Shown here piece after piece: positions 33,671-42,846 of a stretch of DNA of 55,414 bases. Below the pieces are notes generated by a model, which did no database searches, had not been told where the DNA came from, and saw only the letters and a program-made list of their open reading frames with translations. The stretch is from positions 1-55,414 of the forward strand of contig CAYGDW010000014.1 in assembly GCA_964348755.1 (NCBI GenBank). The letters run 5' to 3'. How positions within the stretch are numbered: position 1 is the stretch's first letter; each line of letters opens with the position of its first letter. This DNA comes from UBA7960 sp964348755 (GTDB lineage Bacteria > Bacteroidota > Bacteroidia > Bacteroidales > UBA7960). Made by a program: the position numbers and the translations under genes.

Positions 33671-34435
33671 TTAGTTAAAAGCTCCCCTGAGGTATTCCCG
33701 GGTTTTTTCCATTTTGGGGTTTTCAAAAAAATCATTTACCGGACCCTGCTCAATAACTTCGCCCAGATACATAAAAACCACGTAATCGGCAATGCGCCGT
33801 GCCTGACGCAGCACATGTGTAACCAATACTACGGTGTAGTCATTTTTTAGTTCAACAAATTGTTTTTCGATAATGGCGGCCGAAATAGGGTCGAGTGCAG
33901 AGGAGGGTTCATCGGCAAGAATAATTTCGGGATTAACGGCCAAACCGCGTGCCAGGCAAAGCCTTTGTTGCTGGCCTATGCTAAGTTTTGAGGCAGGCTC
34001 CCTGAGCCGGTCTTTTACTTCATCCCAAAGGTTGGCCTGGCGTAGATATTTTTCAACCAAGGGAGTAAGCTTTTTGCGGCCCCGCACCCCATTGATTCTT
34101 AATCCATAAGCAATATTGTTATAAATGCTCATAGGCAAGGGAGATGGGCGCTGGGATAGCAGGCCCATTTTTTTCCTGATATCGGTTACGTCGGTTTTTG
34201 TATGAAAAATATCTTCATTATCAATAATGATGCTTCCACTTATTTTTACCTTTTCGTCGAGCTCAACAAGGCGGTTAAGGGTTTTCATAAGGGTGGTTTT
34301 GCCGCAGCCCGATGGCCCCAGAATAACTGTAATCTGGTTTTCAGGAATCTCAATATTCACATCCTTTAAAATGTGGTGTTTCCCAAAATGAAGGTTTAAA
34401 CTCTGTATAGATATTTTACCTTTACTCATGCTCAT
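33671..34435 (-). CDS. pstB: Phosphate ABC transporter ATP-binding protein
   Basis: ATPase of the high-affinity phosphate transporter (254 aa). Walker A GPSGCGKTTLMKTLNRL (about 39-55) shows the NRL feature of PstB. The signature is LSIGQQQRLCLARGLA, Walker B is IILADEPSSALDPISA, and the H-loop is LVTHVLRQARRIAD. It overlaps pstA by 4 bp. The signature reads LSIGQ rather than LSGGQ, a small deviation also seen in some PstB proteins. No phoU follows. Confidence 0.95.
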   Translation of the reverse strand: MSMSKGKISIQSLNLHFGKHHILKDVNIEIPENQITVILGPSGCGKTTLMKTLNRLVELDEKVKISGSIIIDNEDIFHTKTDVTDIRKKMGLLSQRPSPLPMSIYNNIAYGLRINGVRGRKKLTPLVEKYLRQANLWDEVKDRLREPASKLSIGQQQRLCLARGLAVNPEIILADEPSSALDPISAAIIEKQFVELKNDYTVVLVTHVLRQARRIADYVVFMYLGEVIEQGPVNDFFENPKMEKTREYLRGAFN

Positions 34436-35280
34436 TTAATAATGGTTTTTTTGTAGCGATTTCCGAAATACCTGGCCCATATGCTTACAAACAAAATTAT
34501 GATGGTAAGGATAAGAGCAGCCGCATAAGCTCTGTTCTGGACTTCGGGTATGGGCGATCCGAGTTGAAAAAAAACTGCCAGGGGCAGGGTAGCTGTTTGT
34601 TGCATTAACGAAGTTGGGATATTGTCGGTATAACCGGTGGTAAACATTACGGCAGCAACATCGCCAATACCCCTGCCAAAGGCGAGCAAAATGGCTGTAA
34701 CAATGCCCGGAAGAGTTTGCCTGAAAAGCACCTTAAACGCCACTTCGGCCCTGGTTGATCCGAGCGAGAATGCAGACTCAATTAAACTTATGGGAACATT
34801 TTTCATTACCTCGTCCATTGATCTGATCATAATTGGCAATATAAAAAAGGCCACTGTAATAATACCTGCCAAAAGGCTGGCCTTTATTCCCAGGAATATC
34901 ATTAGTGTAAACCCAAATGCCCCATATACAATTGATGGAATCCCCCAGAGCAAATCGAGCATTAATCTTACGAAATTGACCAGTTTTTTATTCTTTCTGA
35001 AATGAATATTCATAGCCAATGCAACAGGCAGGCTAAACAAAAGAGCCAGAGCCACAGCCCCCGAGGATAAATAAATTGAACCAATAATTGCATTAAGGAT
35101 ACCGCCTTCGCGCCCAAAATAAAACCCGCCTTTGGGTGTTTGGCTTACCATTTCCCAGGTAAGTGATGGCAGGCCTCTAACCACAATGGTTAAAATGATT
35201 AGCAGCAATATCAACGCAAGCGATACCACGCTAAACATCATTAGGTAATAAAAAAACCTTTCTTCGATTTTTTTTAGCAT
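34432..35280 (-). CDS. pstA: Phosphate ABC transporter permease PstA
   Basis: Inner-membrane permease of 282 residues with six helices. Family motifs are EGGILNAIIGSIYLSSGAV near residue 55, DLLWGIPSIVYGAFGF, and the cytoplasmic EAA loop containing SLIESAFSLGSTRAEVAFKV. The GRGIGDVAAVMFTTGYTDN segment is also characteristic. It pairs with PstC and overlaps pstB by 4 bp and is separated from pstC by 3 bp, so the operon is tightly coupled. Confidence 0.95.
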   Translation of the reverse strand: MLKKIEERFFYYLMMFSVVSLALILLLIILTIVVRGLPSLTWEMVSQTPKGGFYFGREGGILNAIIGSIYLSSGAVALALLFSLPVALAMNIHFRKNKKLVNFVRLMLDLLWGIPSIVYGAFGFTLMIFLGIKASLLAGIITVAFFILPIMIRSMDEVMKNVPISLIESAFSLGSTRAEVAFKVLFRQTLPGIVTAILLAFGRGIGDVAAVMFTTGYTDNIPTSLMQQTATLPLAVFFQLGSPIPEVQNRAYAAALILTIIILFVSIWARYFGNRYKKTIIK

Positions 35281-35283
35281 GGG

Positions 35284-36177
35284 TTAAATCCTTTTCTCAA
35301 GTCCGATAATTAAAAATCTGGATAAAACATTAAAAAGCAACACAACCCCCAGCAATAACAGGGCGGCAAACATCAGTGCCGACTCATAAAGCGGGATTGA
35401 GAGCATTTCGCCATAATTATTGGCAATGAGGGCAGGCAAAGGGTATCCTGGTTCAAAAATAGATTTTGGCACCCCCACTACGTTTCCCACCACCATAAGC
35501 ACAGCTATAGTTTCGCCAAATGACCTTGATAGGCCCAGCCCAAAAGCCGAAATGATTCCCGGGAATGATTTGCGCAATATTACAAACTTAATGGTTTGCC
35601 ACTTGGTTGCACCAAGCGAAAGGGAAGCCTCAGATAATTCGACCGGCACAGTACGCATTACCTCAATAAGTATGTTCAGAATAAATGGGATAAGCATGAC
35701 AGCAAGCACCAGGCTTCCAGCCAGAATACTGAATCCGGTTGCCTCATAACCGAATAACGGTGCTAAAAAGCGGCCTACAAATGGCACTATGATTAATATA
35801 CCCCATACACCGTAAATTACCGAAGGTATTCCGGCAAGAATATCTATTACAGGCTGAATAAACCTGAGCAACCTTGCCGAGCCGTATTGAGTAAGGTAAA
35901 TTGCCGAAAGCAAACAGATAGGGGCAGTTATGAGCAGCCCCAGGGCTGTAATCCATATTGAGCTTATGATAAACGGGTGAAACCCAAACTGCCCCGCCAA
36001 AGGCCGCCATACAGAAGAAAAAAGCAGGTCGCTAAGGCCGAAGTTTTCAATTACCTGCATTGACTTATACATCAATACAAATCCTATGGCCACCGGAAGC
36101 AATAGCACAAATACCAACGCAATTTTAATCCACAAATACCAGAATTTGTCTTTTAGTTTTCTAAATTTTAAAGCCAT
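35284..36177 (-). CDS. pstC: Phosphate ABC transporter permease PstC
   Basis: Inner-membrane permease of 297 residues, six helices. It shows WRPLAGQFGFHPFIISSIW, DILAGIPSVIYGVWGI, the EAA loop VPVELSEASLSLGATKWQT and the following SRSFGETIAVLMVVGN. These motifs are diagnostic for PstC. It lies between pstS (14-bp gap) and pstA (3-bp gap) in the order S-C-A-B. Confidence 0.95.
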   Translation of the reverse strand: MALKFRKLKDKFWYLWIKIALVFVLLLPVAIGFVLMYKSMQVIENFGLSDLLFSSVWRPLAGQFGFHPFIISSIWITALGLLITAPICLLSAIYLTQYGSARLLRFIQPVIDILAGIPSVIYGVWGILIIVPFVGRFLAPLFGYEATGFSILAGSLVLAVMLIPFILNILIEVMRTVPVELSEASLSLGATKWQTIKFVILRKSFPGIISAFGLGLSRSFGETIAVLMVVGNVVGVPKSIFEPGYPLPALIANNYGEMLSIPLYESALMFAALLLLGVVLLFNVLSRFLIIGLEKRI

Positions 36178-36191
36178 ATTTCCGATAATTT

Positions 36192-37196
36192 TTATTCGGT
36201 GGGGTAATCGGGCAAGATGGGCCTGGTTTTTTCAGGCAATTTTTCTTTTTGCGTTAATATAATTTCTTCAGAAAGACCAACATATCCGGCCTCAGTAACA
36301 AATGTCTGCCCTTTGGTTAGCACCCAATGAAGAAACTCAATGGCAGCAATATTTTTGGGTTGCCCGTTTGATACAAAAAACAAGTTTCTGGCAGGTGGCG
36401 ATGGGTACCTATCCTGCGATATAGCCTCCATCAATTTATCAAGTGTGTCATAAAAATTTTCCTCCGGATCAATTTTACCGTTTTCATTCAGGTCGATTGG
36501 GATTACTGAAAGTCCGGGAAACGGCATTCTGGTGCCAATATCAAAAGCAAAAGCAATGTTGTTGTAACCAACCCCCAGCACATCATTTCTAACAATGTCG
36601 GCTATTCCAGGGTCGCCAAAAACGCCAATACCGAGCAGGTCTTCCTGTGCCTTGCCTAAGTAATGAGCCCAAACCTCGCCAGCCCCACAGGCATCAGAGC
36701 GGGTATATACGTTTACAGTACCCTGACCCCTGCCCTGTAAAAAACCTGCCCAGTTTTTGTCTCCTGGCACAAGAAAGAGCTCCTGAAAATGTCTGCGCAT
36801 GAGGCCTTGCTCCAAAATAACTGCTCTGTTTGGATTGTTTGAATTAAATGTGGGGATTACCGCATCTTTTGCTACCGGAATATACCAGGCGTTTCTACCA
36901 ACCTCTATGGGAGTAATATCGCGCGACACCATGGCCATGTCAACCATACCGGCCAGCACATCGACAATTCCCTTGCCAGCCCCACCGGCAGAAATGTCAA
37001 TTAGAACTTTGGGATGCTCCTTACGGAACTCCTCGGCCCATTTTACAACCAAAGGATACATGGCCCAAGCCCCCGAAATGCTGATCCGTCCAAAAAGGTT
37101 TCCCTCTTTGTCATAACCCGAACCCCTTTCCGAACGACAACCGTAAAATGAAAAAACAATCACTCCCAGAAAAAAGAAAATCATAAATTTCTTCAT
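36192..37196 (-). CDS. pstS: Phosphate-binding lipoprotein PstS
   Basis: Substrate-binding protein of 334 residues, lipid-anchored (lipobox FSFYGC, Cys20). Phosphate-binding segments include ISGAWAMYPLVVKWAEEF (first loop) and DISAGGAGKGIVDVLAGMVDMAMVSRDI (second loop; quoted in parts: SAGGAGKGI, DMAMVSRDI). A later TRSDACGAGEVWAHYLG matches the third phosphate contact. SAGGAG stands where many PstS proteins have GSGxG. It is the first gene of pstSCAB-porin and follows the mevalonate gene cluster with a 169-bp gap, in which a promoter candidate is found. Confidence 0.93.
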   Translation of the reverse strand: MKKFMIFFFLGVIVFSFYGCRSERGSGYDKEGNLFGRISISGAWAMYPLVVKWAEEFRKEHPKVLIDISAGGAGKGIVDVLAGMVDMAMVSRDITPIEVGRNAWYIPVAKDAVIPTFNSNNPNRAVILEQGLMRRHFQELFLVPGDKNWAGFLQGRGQGTVNVYTRSDACGAGEVWAHYLGKAQEDLLGIGVFGDPGIADIVRNDVLGVGYNNIAFAFDIGTRMPFPGLSVIPIDLNENGKIDPEENFYDTLDKLMEAISQDRYPSPPARNLFFVSNGQPKNIAAIEFLHWVLTKGQTFVTEAGYVGLSEEIILTQKEKLPEKTRPILPDYPTE

Positions 37197-37335
37197 ATGA
37201 CTCAGTTTCGTTTATTGCGGATTTTTTAAAACCAGGCAGCATTTAAGGCAATGTTTTTAGCCGTTAACCCGTTGGTTTACCAGGCGGCCATAGCCAACCA
37301 ATATTAGCCATTAGCGCAGCCCTAATTTTGCGAAC

Positions 37336-37343
37336 CAAAAATA
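37336..37343 (-). promoter_or_regulatory. Candidate -7 element TATTTTTG for the pst operon
   Basis: Exact TAnnTTTG match on the minus strand about 140 bp upstream of pstS and just after the mevalonate kinase stop. It suggests that pst transcription can start independently of the mevalonate cluster. I see no clear Pho-box-like direct repeat. Confidence 0.4.
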
Positions 37344-37365
37344 AACAAATAATTATTGCAAAACA

Positions 37366-38319
37366 CTAAGAAGGAAATACAACCGGAATTATACCGGCTC
37401 CCATTTTGTGCAAATATTTATCAATTTGTTGATAATTGGCAGTATAACCCAACAAAAACCCACCCCCCCCAGCTCCACATAACTTCATAGCAAACCACTC
37501 ATTATCAAGCCATTGCTGCCATAATGACATAAATCTTTCAGGGATCATTTGTGAAAAATGTATTAGTTGAATTTCTGAGAGTTTTTTCATTGACTTCAAC
37601 ATCGAAGTCAAATCTGCCGCCAGTAAATAATTTATACACTGGTCAACCACGGGCAGGTATTCCTTTTCCAACATATCATTAAATGGCGCCATAAGGCATT
37701 TTTGTCTGAAAAGTTTAACCAATTTTTCAGTTTTGCGGGACATAAGGGTATCAATAAGAAAAAAACCCCCGGGGCTATTTGCCTCCCATTTCTTAAGGCA
37801 AACAATTTCCGGATAACCTTTGGTGTTGATAAGCAGTGGTTTGGCCACATAGCAACTCAGCGGGTCGATGCCCGAGCTAGTGCCGTGAAGGTTACTTTCG
37901 AGGCGGGCGAGGCTTTTTTGCAAAAACCTGAGCTGATTGGGTGTTGGGTTTTGATGGAAGGCCTGGGGGCTGCAGGAGTATCGGTGAAAAACCGCGGCCA
38001 CCAGAGCGCCAGAGCTTCCAGCGCCATAGCCTTGCGGAATATCTGACTCCATAAACATGCCCATGCTCAGGTCATGGGCAAAGGCGCCAAGGTCCATGTT
38101 TAAATGAAACCCCATGGTAGCCTGCTCATGCACCAAAGCCTGGTGGTACCCTTTAAGTTGCTGATTTAACAAATTATTTTTACTAATTCCCACCCCTGGA
38201 AACTTAAGGGAGGCTGAAAAATTAAACAAGGGAATAGTGAGCGCCCTGCCTTGCAAAACAACTCCATACTCCCCAAAAAGCATGAGTTTTCCATGAAATA
38301 CACGGGGAGATTCTTCCAT
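37366..38319 (-). CDS. mvk: Mevalonate kinase
   Basis: GHMP-family kinase (317 aa) inferred to phosphorylate mevalonate to 5-phosphomevalonate. Motif 1 is GKLMLFGEYGVVLQG (10-24). Motif 2, the phosphate-binding loop, is DIPQGYGAGSSGALVAA (about 93-109). GTSSGIDPLSCYV carries the likely catalytic Asp, and motif 3 is KLCGAGGGGFLLGY near the C-terminus. The HGK-(L)-x-FGEY pattern and GIDP fit mevalonate kinase best among the three GHMP kinases here. It is the last gene of the cluster, 2 bp after mvaD. Confidence 0.85.
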   Translation of the reverse strand: MEESPRVFHGKLMLFGEYGVVLQGRALTIPLFNFSASLKFPGVGISKNNLLNQQLKGYHQALVHEQATMGFHLNMDLGAFAHDLSMGMFMESDIPQGYGAGSSGALVAAVFHRYSCSPQAFHQNPTPNQLRFLQKSLARLESNLHGTSSGIDPLSCYVAKPLLINTKGYPEIVCLKKWEANSPGGFFLIDTLMSRKTEKLVKLFRQKCLMAPFNDMLEKEYLPVVDQCINYLLAADLTSMLKSMKKLSEIQLIHFSQMIPERFMSLWQQWLDNEWFAMKLCGAGGGGFLLGYTANYQQIDKYLHKMGAGIIPVVFPS

Positions 38320-38321
38320 AA

Positions 38322-39395
38322 TCAGCCCATTTGTTTTTGCACAGGTCCGGCACCTACTCCATCATTAATCCATTGCCGGTTTTTGCAAAATGGAAGCAAC
38401 TCCTGCCCGATAAACAACCTGACCTTTTCTGCATTTTTAGCTGGATAAATAAGGTGTATGTTCGGGCCGGCATCTAAGGTAAAGCACAGGTTTATTTTGC
38501 TTTCGTACCGGAATTGGCGTATTTTTTCAATCAGGTTTATAGTGCCCGGTTTTATTAAAATATAACCCGGACTTGACGACAACATCAGCCCGTGCAGTGT
38601 AAGGGCTTCATTCTCGACAATTTCAACAAAAAGCTCCTCATTGCCGGTTTTCAGGGCCTGAATCATACTTCCCAAGTTTTTTTCAGCCTGGGCAATGCGG
38701 CTTTCGCGGAAGTCGTGCCCGTTCATCAGCGCATGTCCTGCAGTGCTCGACACTTTCTTTTGGGTATCGTCAACAATAAGCACTGCATCATGAATGTTGC
38801 TGAAAACAGGGTGGATTTCCGCTTCCGGAAGTTTTATAGCAAACTCATTGCTTGAGCCTGGCAAATGACCCGACTTACCCCATACAGTAAATCCGCCGTA
38901 AACAGAGCGACAGGCACTTCCACTACCCAGCCGTGCAGCAATGCTGGCCCTGCGCAAAAAGCCCGATACCTTGTTATCACTACAGTTCAATTCACATTCA
39001 ATACTTCCCAGTGCCAGTGCCAGGGCGCTGAAGGCGGCTGCCGAAGAAGCAATACCTGCCGAATGCGGAAAAGTGCTCTGGCTCTCAATTAGAATTGTTG
39101 TTTCATCCAAAAACGCATAATGCGCTTTCATGCTTTCAATGTAATTGCCAATTCGGTCCTGAAACTTTTCGTTGGGCTGACCATTGAGAGTAAAGGCACG
39201 AAGTCCGCCCCCGCCTTTTTCAACTTTTTGGTATTGCATGGCTATACGCACTACGCTTTCGCGAAGGGTGAAGCTCAGTGAGGGGTTCATAGGTATTTGC
39301 CCTTGCAGTTTGCCCCAGTATTTAACCAGGGCAATATTTGCCGGACTCTCCCAAAAAACCTGGCCAAATCTATTTTCAATTGATTGATGACTCAT
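38322..39395 (-). CDS. mvaD: Diphosphomevalonate decarboxylase
   Basis: GHMP-superfamily enzyme (357 aa) that makes IPP from 5-diphosphomevalonate with ATP. The signature ESPANIALVKYWGK (about 16-29) corresponds to the family's APxNIAxxKYWGK. FPHSAGIASSAAAFSALA is the P-loop with the conserved Ser, and RLGSGSACRSVYGGFTVW matches the GSGSAxRSxxGGFxxW motif. The catalytic Asp is expected in FTLDAGPN. All key elements are intact. It is separated by 2 bp from mvk and 15 bp from the upstream GYDIA-kinase gene. Confidence 0.92.
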   Translation of the reverse strand: MSHQSIENRFGQVFWESPANIALVKYWGKLQGQIPMNPSLSFTLRESVVRIAMQYQKVEKGGGGLRAFTLNGQPNEKFQDRIGNYIESMKAHYAFLDETTILIESQSTFPHSAGIASSAAAFSALALALGSIECELNCSDNKVSGFLRRASIAARLGSGSACRSVYGGFTVWGKSGHLPGSSNEFAIKLPEAEIHPVFSNIHDAVLIVDDTQKKVSSTAGHALMNGHDFRESRIAQAEKNLGSMIQALKTGNEELFVEIVENEALTLHGLMLSSSPGYILIKPGTINLIEKIRQFRYESKINLCFTLDAGPNIHLIYPAKNAEKVRLFIGQELLPFCKNRQWINDGVGAGPVQKQMG

Positions 39396-39410
39396 ATCCC
39401 AGTCATTTTT

Positions 39411-40337
39411 TTACTTCAAAACAATTTCTGAATAATTAAATACGGTTTCGCAACCCTTATCGGCAAAGTAACGCTTCACTGTTTCCTGGCTTACGGCCGA
39501 AGCGGCCATGCAAAAATCGCCACCCCAGGCGCCAAGCGACTTAATGACACCCGGGAAATCATCAAAACGCGCTTGCTGCAAAGGTATCTGATTTATGACC
39601 TTTGCCACCACCGTTTCGTGGGCCGTAATGAGCCGCTTGAAATGCTGCAGGTCGGTTTCGCTGACCATTTTCAGGGTAAGTTCTGAAATGCGCTCAAGGC
39701 TGTGGGCATCAAAATTAAGGGGGTTAACAGCTGCAATGCTTTTTGCGCTGCTTTGCTTGCGGCCGGTATAAACAAACCATAAGTTCTGGCTAAAAGGCGG
39801 ATCGAAACCCGCCTCACATACCGATGGTTCCTTGTCAGGTCCGTTGAAACGGTAAAAAACCGGTCCAAGGCTACGGGCGCAGGCAATGTCGTATCCCGAT
39901 CCTCCCAATGTTTCAAAAAGCAACTTATAAGGATTGACCCCCGCCCACCAGGCCAGGTTCGAAACCAGGGTTGAACTGCTCCCAAGGCCCCAATTGAGCG
40001 AAAAATTGGTGTCGGTGGTAATTTTGTATGAAAAGCCCCTTTCGGGGAAGGCCGGGTTGAGGTTGCTGCATTTGAGAAGCAGTTTTTGAAGGCTTACACT
40101 TACCGGGTCGGCTTGGTTTTGGGGTTCAAATTCGCGTTCGCTGAAAACTTCTTTATACCATACCCGCCCTTTTTCCAGGGCAGTCCAGCTGAGCCATGGC
40201 TCCTGGGCAGGCAGTATTTCAATTTGCATGTTTTGCCCAAGCTTAAGCGGCACAGCCAGCACCAGCGATCCAGCCAGAGCAAGGTACTCGCCCGTGATCA
40301 TGAGCTTGGCATTTGAGTAAAAGCTTTGTATATTCAT
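39411..40337 (-). CDS. GYDIA family GHMP kinase, candidate phosphomevalonate kinase
   Basis: GHMP-fold kinase of 308 residues. Motif 1 is AKLMITGEYLALAG (10-23), motif 2 is NWGLGSSSTLVSN (115-127), and the name-giving SGYDIACA is at 147-154. Motif 3 is replaced by LGAWGGDFCMAA near the C-terminus. GYDIA kinases are common in mevalonate-using Bacteroidota and have no generally agreed function. Within this cluster mevalonate kinase and decarboxylase are already accounted for and phosphomevalonate kinase is the missing step, so that role is inferred. It could alternatively act on mevalonate, with its neighbour at 37366 acting on phosphomevalonate. Confidence 0.85.
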   Translation of the reverse strand: MNIQSFYSNAKLMITGEYLALAGSLVLAVPLKLGQNMQIEILPAQEPWLSWTALEKGRVWYKEVFSEREFEPQNQADPVSVSLQKLLLKCSNLNPAFPERGFSYKITTDTNFSLNWGLGSSSTLVSNLAWWAGVNPYKLLFETLGGSGYDIACARSLGPVFYRFNGPDKEPSVCEAGFDPPFSQNLWFVYTGRKQSSAKSIAAVNPLNFDAHSLERISELTLKMVSETDLQHFKRLITAHETVVAKVINQIPLQQARFDDFPGVIKSLGAWGGDFCMAASAVSQETVKRYFADKGCETVFNYSEIVLK

Positions 40338-40381
40338 GGCGCGGGTTTAATAAAATAAATGGGCAAGCCAGATTGTTATTC

Positions 40382-41704
40382 TCAGTCAGAGCCACGCAAA
40401 TTTTTTAAATAGGCTTCCACTTTCTGAAAAGAAATGGTCTGATCCTTGAAATGCAAGGTTGTTTTATTGCGTTCGGCCTTAGTGGCACCCAATTGAGAAA
40501 GAATATTGGGCAGGTGCATGCGCATATGGCCAGCCTGAATACCTGTGGTGGTGAGCGAACGCACCGCGGCAAAGTTGTTGGCCATACCGGCTGCTGCAGC
40601 AATCATCATTAGCTCTTTGGCACTCGGGTTTCCAAGCATTTTCAGCGAAAGTTCGGCCAGCGGATGCAAGCGGGTCAACCCGCCGGTGGTGCCAAGTGCC
40701 AAGGGCAAAGTAAGTGTAAAACTGAATTGACCTTCCTCAACCCTGGCATGGCTAAGGGAGGTATAGTGCCCGTCTTTAGCGGCAAAGGCGTGGGCCCCGG
40801 CTTCAATGGCGCGAAAGTCATTGCCAGTGGCAATGATTACGGCATCCACCCCGTTCATGATGCCCTTGTTGTGGGTGGCAGCGCGGTAAATGTCCTTTTC
40901 GGCCATCTCAACCGCAAGGGCAAAACGCCGGGCAAAGTCTTCGCCCGAAAATACCGGGGCCATATTATTGAATTCTTCAACCGGACACTCTACCTTGATC
41001 TCTACCAGACATTCGGGCACATGGTTAGAAAGGATAGACATGACAGACTGATATGCTTTTGGCGAAAAGCCTTCGGTTTGCTCAAAAAAATCGGTCATGG
41101 CGCGCGAACATTCTTCGAGCACCGAATTAATAAAATTCGCGCCCATGGCATCTACGGTTTCAAAGGTCATGTGAAGCTGGAAGTAGTTTTCAATCAGGTG
41201 CGATTGGTTCCTGATCTCAATACCCGTTATGCCTCCGCCTCGCTTTACCATATTGGATGCAATGAGCTTTATGCGCTCTTGCAAAAATGAAATTATTTCC
41301 GCGGAAGCGGCTTCCAATTTTTTATGATCCTCCCTGAAAAGGAAATGCACTTGCCCTTCTTTTTGCGTACCAAGAATTCTGGCCCTGAAACCGCCCCTGG
41401 CCGCCCAAAAACTTGCCGCTGCCGAAGCCGCAGCAACTACTGAGCTCTCTTCAGTAACCATTGGCACAATGTAAAACCTATCGTTGATCAGAAAATTGGG
41501 GGCCACATTGTAGGGCAAAACATAGTTGGAAAGGGTGTTTTCGCTTAGCCCGGAAAGCACCTTTTGCACTTCGGGCTTTGGATGTAAAAAAAACCGAAGG
41601 GTCTCCCCCACGCCCGAAGTATCTTCAAAAAGCCCTTCAACAAATTTAAACTTCTCTTCTGAACTGAGCTTTGAAAAACCCTTTATAATTGATTTTTGAA
41701 CCAT
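40382..41704 (-). CDS. mvaA: Hydroxymethylglutaryl-CoA reductase, class II
   Basis: Reduces HMG-CoA to mevalonate, or the reverse (440 aa). Class II features are YNVAPNFLINDRFYIVPM followed by the catalytic Glu in TEESSVVAAAS (about 85-95). The Lys is in THNKGIMNGVDAV, the Asp in ATGNDFRAIEAGAHAFA, and a C-terminal His is in IQAGHMRMH. All four catalytic positions appear present. ATG at 41704 is chosen; one two codons upstream (41710) is equally possible. It lies 44 bp before the GYDIA kinase gene and 131 bp after fni. In this setting mevalonate synthesis is the likely direction. NADH versus NADPH use is not decided by sequence. Confidence 0.94.
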   Translation of the reverse strand: MVQKSIIKGFSKLSSEEKFKFVEGLFEDTSGVGETLRFFLHPKPEVQKVLSGLSENTLSNYVLPYNVAPNFLINDRFYIVPMVTEESSVVAAASAAASFWAARGGFRARILGTQKEGQVHFLFREDHKKLEAASAEIISFLQERIKLIASNMVKRGGGITGIEIRNQSHLIENYFQLHMTFETVDAMGANFINSVLEECSRAMTDFFEQTEGFSPKAYQSVMSILSNHVPECLVEIKVECPVEEFNNMAPVFSGEDFARRFALAVEMAEKDIYRAATHNKGIMNGVDAVIIATGNDFRAIEAGAHAFAAKDGHYTSLSHARVEEGQFSFTLTLPLALGTTGGLTRLHPLAELSLKMLGNPSAKELMMIAAAAGMANNFAAVRSLTTTGIQAGHMRMHLPNILSQLGATKAERNKTTLHFKDQTISFQKVEAYLKNLRGSD

Positions 41705-41835
41705 TGCCAAAAATGAAGAATATTATACAAAACTTACTAAGAAGGTATAAAAAACTCAAAATCAACATATACCTGTTGCCGCTGCCAAATAACTTCATTC
41801 CCTGCACTCACCGCCCCATGCCCCAGATCCATGCA

Positions 41836-42831
41836 CTACTTGACCCTCAAAAAAGCGTACGCCAGATCCAGGCCCTTCGCCTGGAATTGAATGAACTGCC
41901 TAAGGGTTTCGTAATCGTTGCGGGCATATTTTAGGAATGTTGAAGCCTGGCCGTAAACGGCAGGTATTTTTGATTTGTTGATAAGGTAATAGCCGTCGAG
42001 GTATGAGCGAACGCCGCCCGAAACAATCAGTTTCTTAACGCGGATTTCCCCGGGTTCATTTTCAACTATATGGTTAACCATGCTAAGCATTTGCAGGGCA
42101 TCGTGGCCTATTTTTGCCAGGGGTTCAAACATTTCCTGTTCGGCAGGGGTGCTTCGCATAAGCTCTACCATTGCGAAGTTGGTGCCTCCAAATGCGGCAA
42201 ACTCAATGCCTCCCAATGGAAGCTTCAGCAATTGGCGCAGGCTTTCGTAGCCCATTCCCTGTCCTACTTCCTTAACAATTACCGGAAATTTGACCTGCTC
42301 AAGCAATGCCTGAACCGACTCTAAAGGCGGTTTTGTAAGCCGGTCGCCCTCGGGCTGAAACCATTCCTGAAAAGGATTCACGTGTATGAAAAGACCATCG
42401 GCACGGAGTTTTTCTACCAGTTCGATGATACGATCCACCTGTTTGTGGAGCAACATGTCCTCAATTTGGTTAATACCCAGGTTGGCCCAGAGCGGATAGT
42501 CCGGACCAATGATGTCGCGCATGTCAAAGTCGTGAAAATACTTTTCATCCTGGAGCAGTATGCGGCATGAGCCCAACCCCATTCCAAGGCCAAACTCCCG
42601 GCTTGCCCGGGCAAGATTTCGGTTAATGGTGCCTGCCAGTTTGGTGCCCCCTGTCATGCTCGACACCCAAATGGGCAGCATCATTTTCTTTCCAAGAAAA
42701 TCGGTTTCAGGTATGGCATTAACCGGATGAGCGCTGAGCATGGGTTCGTAATAGAACCGCTGGTCAATATCCTTTGCGTTGATTTGCGACTCAAACGCAA
42801 GGTTTATATGGTCCTTCTTCCGGTCTTCCAT
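41836..42831 (-). CDS. fni: Type 2 isopentenyl-diphosphate delta-isomerase
   Basis: FMN-dependent enzyme (331 aa) interconverting IPP and DMAPP. It begins with RKKDHINLAFESQI, the family's R-K-x-H-I/L start. It has WVSSMTGGT (about 55-63), GLGMGLGSCRIL, the HVNPFQEWFQPEGD substrate loop, VIVKEVGQGMGYES with the Lys contacting FMN/substrate, and FAAFGGTNFAMVE. Shortened insertions relative to other Fni proteins are within normal range. It lies 15 bp after the acyl-CoA dehydrogenase gene, tying the CoA-thioester genes to the mevalonate genes. Confidence 0.93.
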   Translation of the reverse strand: MEDRKKDHINLAFESQINAKDIDQRFYYEPMLSAHPVNAIPETDFLGKKMMLPIWVSSMTGGTKLAGTINRNLARASREFGLGMGLGSCRILLQDEKYFHDFDMRDIIGPDYPLWANLGINQIEDMLLHKQVDRIIELVEKLRADGLFIHVNPFQEWFQPEGDRLTKPPLESVQALLEQVKFPVIVKEVGQGMGYESLRQLLKLPLGGIEFAAFGGTNFAMVELMRSTPAEQEMFEPLAKIGHDALQMLSMVNHIVENEPGEIRVKKLIVSGGVRSYLDGYYLINKSKIPAVYGQASTFLKYARNDYETLRQFIQFQAKGLDLAYAFLRVK

Positions 42832-42846
42832 GGCAATGGATATTAT

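Noticed and set aside
33649..33735. 29-residue extension of the porin into pstB
   Set aside because: The signal peptide begins at the Met at 33648, and the extension is not signal-like.
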